From: Blastococcus sp. TBT05-19
GTDB lineage: Bacteria > Actinomycetota > Actinomycetes > Mycobacteriales > Geodermatophilaceae
DNA length: 64,000 nucleotides
Direction of reading: 5' to 3'
Assembly (NCBI RefSeq): GCF_003319095.1
Contig: NZ_QOHI01000004.1
Location: forward strand, 124,001-188,000
In this document: piece by piece, positions 60,644-64,000 of the stretch
How positions within the stretch are numbered: position 1 is the first letter of the stretch
Layout of the letters: each line of letters opens with the position of its first letter
The notes under the pieces: model-generated
Databases searched by the model: none
Told to the model about the DNA's origin: nothing
Seen by the model: only the letters and a program-made list of their open reading frames with translations
Translations under genes and position numbers: made by a program

Positions 60644-61477
60644 TCACTCCACGGGGGGCTGCAACCGCTCGTCCATGCCTCGTCCGCGCGCGATCTTCCG
60701 CATCGGTCCGGCCAGCAGGAACCACGCGAGCGGGCGACGGGTCCGCAGCCGGCGGGAGCGCTCCTCCACCTTCGACTGGAACTCAGGCAGGTGGCCGTAC
60801 AGCGCGGTGCAGGGCGACCCGATGTAGTCGAAGGGCTCGCTGTCGCAGATCGGCACGAAGGGGACGCCGAGGGCGAGCATGGCCCGGTGGGCGTGGCTGT
60901 CGATGGCGGTCACGACGTGCTCCATGCCGGCGCGCAGCGCGTAGACGTAGAACGCGCGGTAGAGCAGCAGGCTGACGTTCCTGCGGCGTGTGCCCGAGCG
61001 GCGGTACTCCGGCCGGACGGCGAGCGTGCCGACGTCCCACACCCGGTCGAGGTCGGTGATGCCGTGGTGCGCCCGCACCTGGGCCTGCGGCAGCCGCAGC
61101 GGCTCCCCGGCGACGTCGTTCAGCGTCTTCAGCCCGGTGGCGGAGTTCTCGATCATCCGGAACACGCCGGCCGCGCGACGGCGTCGCTGGTCCATGACCA
61201 CGAGGAAGACGCTGGCCTGCTCGTAGGGCCCGTACTCGGCGACCAGCTCGGCGAGGTCGTTGCCGAACACGTCCCCGAACACCTCGAGCTCGACCTGCCG
61301 CCCCAGGTCGGCGAAGCGGCTGGTGCCCGGGACCGGGTAGCAGACGAACCGTCGGGAGGACGTCGGCGGGTGCAGCGTCAGCAGCTGCTCCGCGAGGTCG
61401 GCCGCCACGTTGCCGTGCAGCTCGTAGCGCGCGGTCGTCAGCGTCCGGGCGTCGTCCAGTCCGGTGCCAGTGGTCAT
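60644..61477 (-). CDS. GNAT-fold acyltransferase
   Basis: 277 residues from ATG at 61477. GNAT-like core: VFLVVMDQRRRRAAGVFRMIEN, VWDVGTLAVRPEYRRSGTRRRNVSLLLYRAFYVYALRAGMEHVVTAID, with an R-rich loop in place of a classical Q/R-x2-G-x-G/A. N-terminal and C-terminal ~50 residue extensions. Substrate unknown. Downstream is the photolyase gene stop, 257 bases away; the gap contains a GCCCGGG/CCCGGGC hairpin at 61549-61567. Confidence 0.75.
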   Translation of the reverse strand: MTTGTGLDDARTLTTARYELHGNVAADLAEQLLTLHPPTSSRRFVCYPVPGTSRFADLGRQVELEVFGDVFGNDLAELVAEYGPYEQASVFLVVMDQRRRRAAGVFRMIENSATGLKTLNDVAGEPLRLPQAQVRAHHGITDLDRVWDVGTLAVRPEYRRSGTRRRNVSLLLYRAFYVYALRAGMEHVVTAIDSHAHRAMLALGVPFVPICDSEPFDYIGSPCTALYGHLPEFQSKVEERSRRLRTRRPLAWFLLAGPMRKIARGRGMDERLQPPVE

Positions 61478-61734
61478 GCTGCGTTCCCCCGTGGCGCCGG
61501 CCTGCGACGCGTCGTGTCCTCGGCGGGCCGTGCCCGCGCCCCCCGTGCGCCCGGGCTCGGCCCGGGCGGGTGAACCGTAGGGGCGGCCGGCTACCCAGCG
61601 CAACGATCCGAGACCGTCCGGATCCAGCGAACCACCCGATCGGTGGTCGGTGGACCCGGCTGCGGTCACACCCGGTCATCTCGGGGGGTGCGGGCGGCCC
61701 GTGCGGAGCACCACTTGGCGCTGAGCCGGAGCGG

Positions 61735-63300
61735 CTACGGCGGCGTCGTGCCGCGGTCGGCCTCCTGCTCGACCACGGCCCGGAGGTCCTTCAAACGGTC
61801 GAGGCCCTGCAGCGGCCGGCGCATGCGGTGGTTGCCCGCCAGCCGGTCGCGGGTGCGGTCGAGGAACGCCCAGTAGCCGGCGGTGTAGGGGCAGGCGTCG
61901 TCCCCGAGCCGCTTCCTCGGGTCGTACCGGCAGCCGCCGCAGTAGTCGCTCATGCGGTCGATGTAGGCGCCGCCCGCGGCGTAGGGCTTGGTGGCGAGCA
62001 CCCCGCCGTCGCCGTGCTGGCTCATCCCGACCACGTTGGCCACCATCACCCACTCGTAGCCGTCCACGAAGCTCTCGTGGAACCAGTCGGTCATCGCCGA
62101 GGGGTCGATGCCGCGCTGGAGGGCGTAGTTGCCGAGCACCATCAGGCGAGGGATGTGGTGCACCCACCCGTCCCGGCGCAGGTCGCCGAGCACGCCGGAC
62201 AGGCAGGCGGCGTCCACCGCGCCGTCGTCCAGGTCGGTCAGCCAGTCCGGCACGTCCGCGTGCGCGCCGAGGTGGTTGCGCGCACGGAAGTCCCGGCCCA
62301 GGTGCCAGTACATGTGCCAGATGTAGTCGCGCCAGCCCATCACCTGCCGGACGAAGCCCTCGACGCTGTTGAGCGGCAGCAGGTCGCCGGCCGCCGCGCG
62401 GTCCCGGGCGTTCTGCTCGGTCGCGACGACCACCTCGAGCGGGTCGAGGAGCCCGAGGTTGAGCGCGGGCGAGATCAGCGAGTGGGCCAGCCAGCGGTCG
62501 CCGGCCAGCATCGCGTCCTCGTGCGGGCCGAAGGCGCCCAGCCGGTGCTCGAGGAAGTCCTCCAGCCGGTGCAGCGCCTCGGCGCGGGTCACCGGGAACA
62601 GCCGCGGGCCGTCGTCCCCGACGAAGGAGACCAGGCCCTCGGCCTCCCACCGGTCGAGGTCGGCGCGCACCCCGGCGTCGATCTCGTCCTCGACGGGCCA
62701 CCACGGCTCGGGCACGCCGATCCGGCCGTCGGCCGGCGGCGGCTCGCGGTTGTCCTCGTCCAGGTTCCACCGGCCGCCCACCGGCTCGGCGCCGTTCATC
62801 AGGACGTCGTGCCGCCGCCGCGAGTCCCGGTAGAAGTCCTCCATGAGCAGTCGTCGACGCCCCCGGCCCTCGGCCCAGGCGGCGAACTCCGCCTGGGTGG
62901 TCACGAAGCCGCGGGCGGCCAGCACGTCCACCCCGGCCCGGCGCAGCACGTAGTCGCGGCTGGCCCACGACGTCGGGGCGCAGACGCTCAGCGGCTCCTG
63001 CACCCGGTCGAGCGCCTCGGCGTAGGTGCCGACCTGGTGGAACTCGGCCCGGTCCCCCAGCTCGGCCGCGCGGTGCCGCAGCGCCGAGAGCACGAGGTGC
63101 GCCTTCTGCCGGTGGAACCGACGGCGGGCGAACACCGACCGGGCCTCGATCAGCAGCACCGGCTGGTCCGGCCCGTCCAGGAAGTGCGGCCCGAGCTGGT
63201 CGGCGAAGCACCAGCGGCGGCTCGCGGGCGCCCGCTCCGGGAAGTCGGCCAGGGCGGGATCCCCGCCCGACCCGTCGGTCCCGTTCCCGCTCGCCGCCAC
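61735..63300 (-). CDS. Fe-S bacterial photolyase/cryptochrome (PhrB-like)
   Basis: 521 residues from GTG at 63300, chosen for GGAGG at the right spacing. DPRP/FeS-BCP family: N-terminal antenna-chromophore domain (RWCFADQLGPHFL) and helical FAD domain. The [4Fe-4S] ligands are C366, C454, C457 and C470; the C454-x2-C457-x12-C470 spacing equals that of PhrB. FAD-domain motifs include SVEGFVRQVMGWRDYIWHMYW. Probably repairs (6-4) photoproducts under light. Divergent from the LLM oxidoreductase gene. Confidence 0.92.
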   Translation of the reverse strand: MAASGNGTDGSGGDPALADFPERAPASRRWCFADQLGPHFLDGPDQPVLLIEARSVFARRRFHRQKAHLVLSALRHRAAELGDRAEFHQVGTYAEALDRVQEPLSVCAPTSWASRDYVLRRAGVDVLAARGFVTTQAEFAAWAEGRGRRRLLMEDFYRDSRRRHDVLMNGAEPVGGRWNLDEDNREPPPADGRIGVPEPWWPVEDEIDAGVRADLDRWEAEGLVSFVGDDGPRLFPVTRAEALHRLEDFLEHRLGAFGPHEDAMLAGDRWLAHSLISPALNLGLLDPLEVVVATEQNARDRAAAGDLLPLNSVEGFVRQVMGWRDYIWHMYWHLGRDFRARNHLGAHADVPDWLTDLDDGAVDAACLSGVLGDLRRDGWVHHIPRLMVLGNYALQRGIDPSAMTDWFHESFVDGYEWVMVANVVGMSQHGDGGVLATKPYAAGGAYIDRMSDYCGGCRYDPRKRLGDDACPYTAGYWAFLDRTRDRLAGNHRMRRPLQGLDRLKDLRAVVEQEADRGTTPP

Positions 63301-63423
63301 CGGCCCCACCTCCGGCGGCCATCGTGCGGGGACGCGGGCGCCGGGCGCGAGTCGGGGTGCGGGCGGGATCGGTAGGTTCCCCTCCACCGCGTCCACCGGG
63401 TGCGCGGCGGGAGGGGGACGACG

Positions 63424-64000
63424 ATGACCGCACAGCCTGCCGAGCACGACGACCGGGACGAGCTGCAGTTCGGCCTCTTCGACTGGGTGGACGCCGTCCC
63501 CGGTCTGCCGGTGGCGGAGGTGTACGACGCGCGGCTGCGCGTCCTCGCCGAGGCCGACCGCGGCGGGTTCAGCACCTACCACCTCGCCGAGCACCACGGC
63601 ACCCCGCTGGGGCTCTCCCCCTCCCCCGCCGTCTTCCTCGCCGCCGCCGCCCGGGTGACCGAGCGCATCCGGCTGGCGCCGACCACCTTCATCGTCCCGC
63701 TGTACGACCCGCTGCGGCTGGTGCAGGAGATCTGCATGCTCGACCAGCTGAGCCACGGCCGGCTGGACATCGGCGTGGGCAAGGGCTCCTCCCCCATCGA
63801 GGCGGCCATGTACGGCCTGACCCCGGCCGACACCGCGGCCCGCTTCGAGGCGCTGTTTCCCGCGATCGTGGAGGCGCTGGAGACCGGGACGTTCCGGCGG
63901 CCGGACGCCGAGGGGGCTGCCGCCTCCGTTCCGCTGCACGTCCCCGTCCACCAGCGCCCGCACCCGCCGCTGTGGTACCCGACGTCGAACGCGGCCTCGA
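63424..64000 (+). CDS. LLM class flavin-dependent oxidoreductase, 5' part
   Basis: 192 residues visible, cut by the window edge. Luciferase-like fold: FGLFDWVDAVPGLPVAEVYDARLRVLAEADRGGFSTYHLAEHH, ATTFIVPLYDPLRLVQEICMLDQLSHGRLDIGVGKGSSPIE. Likely F420- or FMNH2-dependent. ATG at 63424 shares the divergent promoter region with the photolyase gene. Confidence 0.9.
   Translation, partial: MTAQPAEHDDRDELQFGLFDWVDAVPGLPVAEVYDARLRVLAEADRGGFSTYHLAEHHGTPLGLSPSPAVFLAAAARVTERIRLAPTTFIVPLYDPLRLVQEICMLDQLSHGRLDIGVGKGSSPIEAAMYGLTPADTAARFEALFPAIVEALETGTFRRPDAEGAAASVPLHVPVHQRPHPPLWYPTSNAAS

Noticed and set aside
1..64000. CRISPR array, insertion sequence, prophage or attachment site
   Set aside because: I saw no regularly spaced repeats, no transposase or integrase motifs and no terminal inverted repeats flanked by duplications. 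The tRNA-Leu is followed by a terminator and ordinary genes.

Overview
The window is about 64 kb of very GC-rich actinobacterial chromosome. Dense genes, many GTG starts, frequent GTGA/ATGA stop-start overlaps, an IdeR/DtxR-type iron box, DUF5703, an LpqB-like GerMN lipoprotein and the overall gene mix suggest a soil or stone actinomycete, most plausibly Geodermatophilaceae (Blastococcus, Geodermatophilus or Modestobacter); this assignment is inferred from gene content only. I see no rRNA, insertion sequence, phage or CRISPR array. There is one tRNA, tRNA-Leu(GAG).

Layout. 1-11 kb is mostly housekeeping: undecaprenyl-diphosphatase (cut by the window edge), an aldo/keto reductase coupled to a RecD2-like helicase, an iron-box DUF2470 gene, a small acidic 'ADALEQ' repeat protein with a decayed paralogue, a Cys-rich pentapeptide protein, quinone oxidoreductase, methyltransferase, SDR and M20 peptidase genes. 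11.3-31.2 kb is an envelope/stress block: DUF2254, an MMPL operon, a lipoprotein-double PAP2-phosphoesterase operon, a response regulator-kinase-GerMN lipoprotein operon, AI-2E family permease, PCuAC-like lipoprotein operon, cation/proton antiporter, a molybdopterin oxidoreductase that has lost its Fe-S cysteines, and a STAS protein. Nearly every transcription unit here is preceded by the same 19-bp direct-repeat box (TGAC, 11-bp period), including the response-regulator operon itself, so the block looks like one regulon.

31-38.6 kb holds a CDF cation transporter coupled to a one-lobe solute-binding lipoprotein, small genes with strong terminators, an acyl-CoA dehydrogenase, a GIY-YIG nuclease-like protein with a vestigial second copy 2.9 kb away, a CPBP protease and an NAD-binding protein. 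38.7-46 kb is a glycosyltransferase locus (six glycosyltransferases plus a WcbI-like protein). 46-52.7 kb is a BtuF-like binding protein followed by a small catabolic set (MHS-type transporter, CoA transferase, acetoacetate decarboxylase-like enzyme, 3-hydroxyacyl-CoA dehydrogenase, PatB/MalY lyase). 52.9-58.1 kb carries a glutamine synthetase-like enzyme, small NTF2/GNAT proteins, a cardiolipin-synthase-like PLD and a diacylglycerol kinase. 58.2-60.6 kb is an unusual divergent pair: a two-TM membrane protein (trailed by a 62-codon NTF2-like tail) opposite a DUF4062-DUF218 (YdcF-like) fusion, which resembles a predicted conflict/defence module. The window ends with a GNAT enzyme, an Fe-S photolyase/cryptochrome and a truncated LLM-class oxidoreductase.

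The most promising leads are the TGAC-box regulon (with paired inverted boxes exactly 43 bp apart at two promoters), the DUF4062-DUF218 fusion with its divergent two-TM partner, and the molybdo-enzyme with all four Fe-S cysteines replaced.
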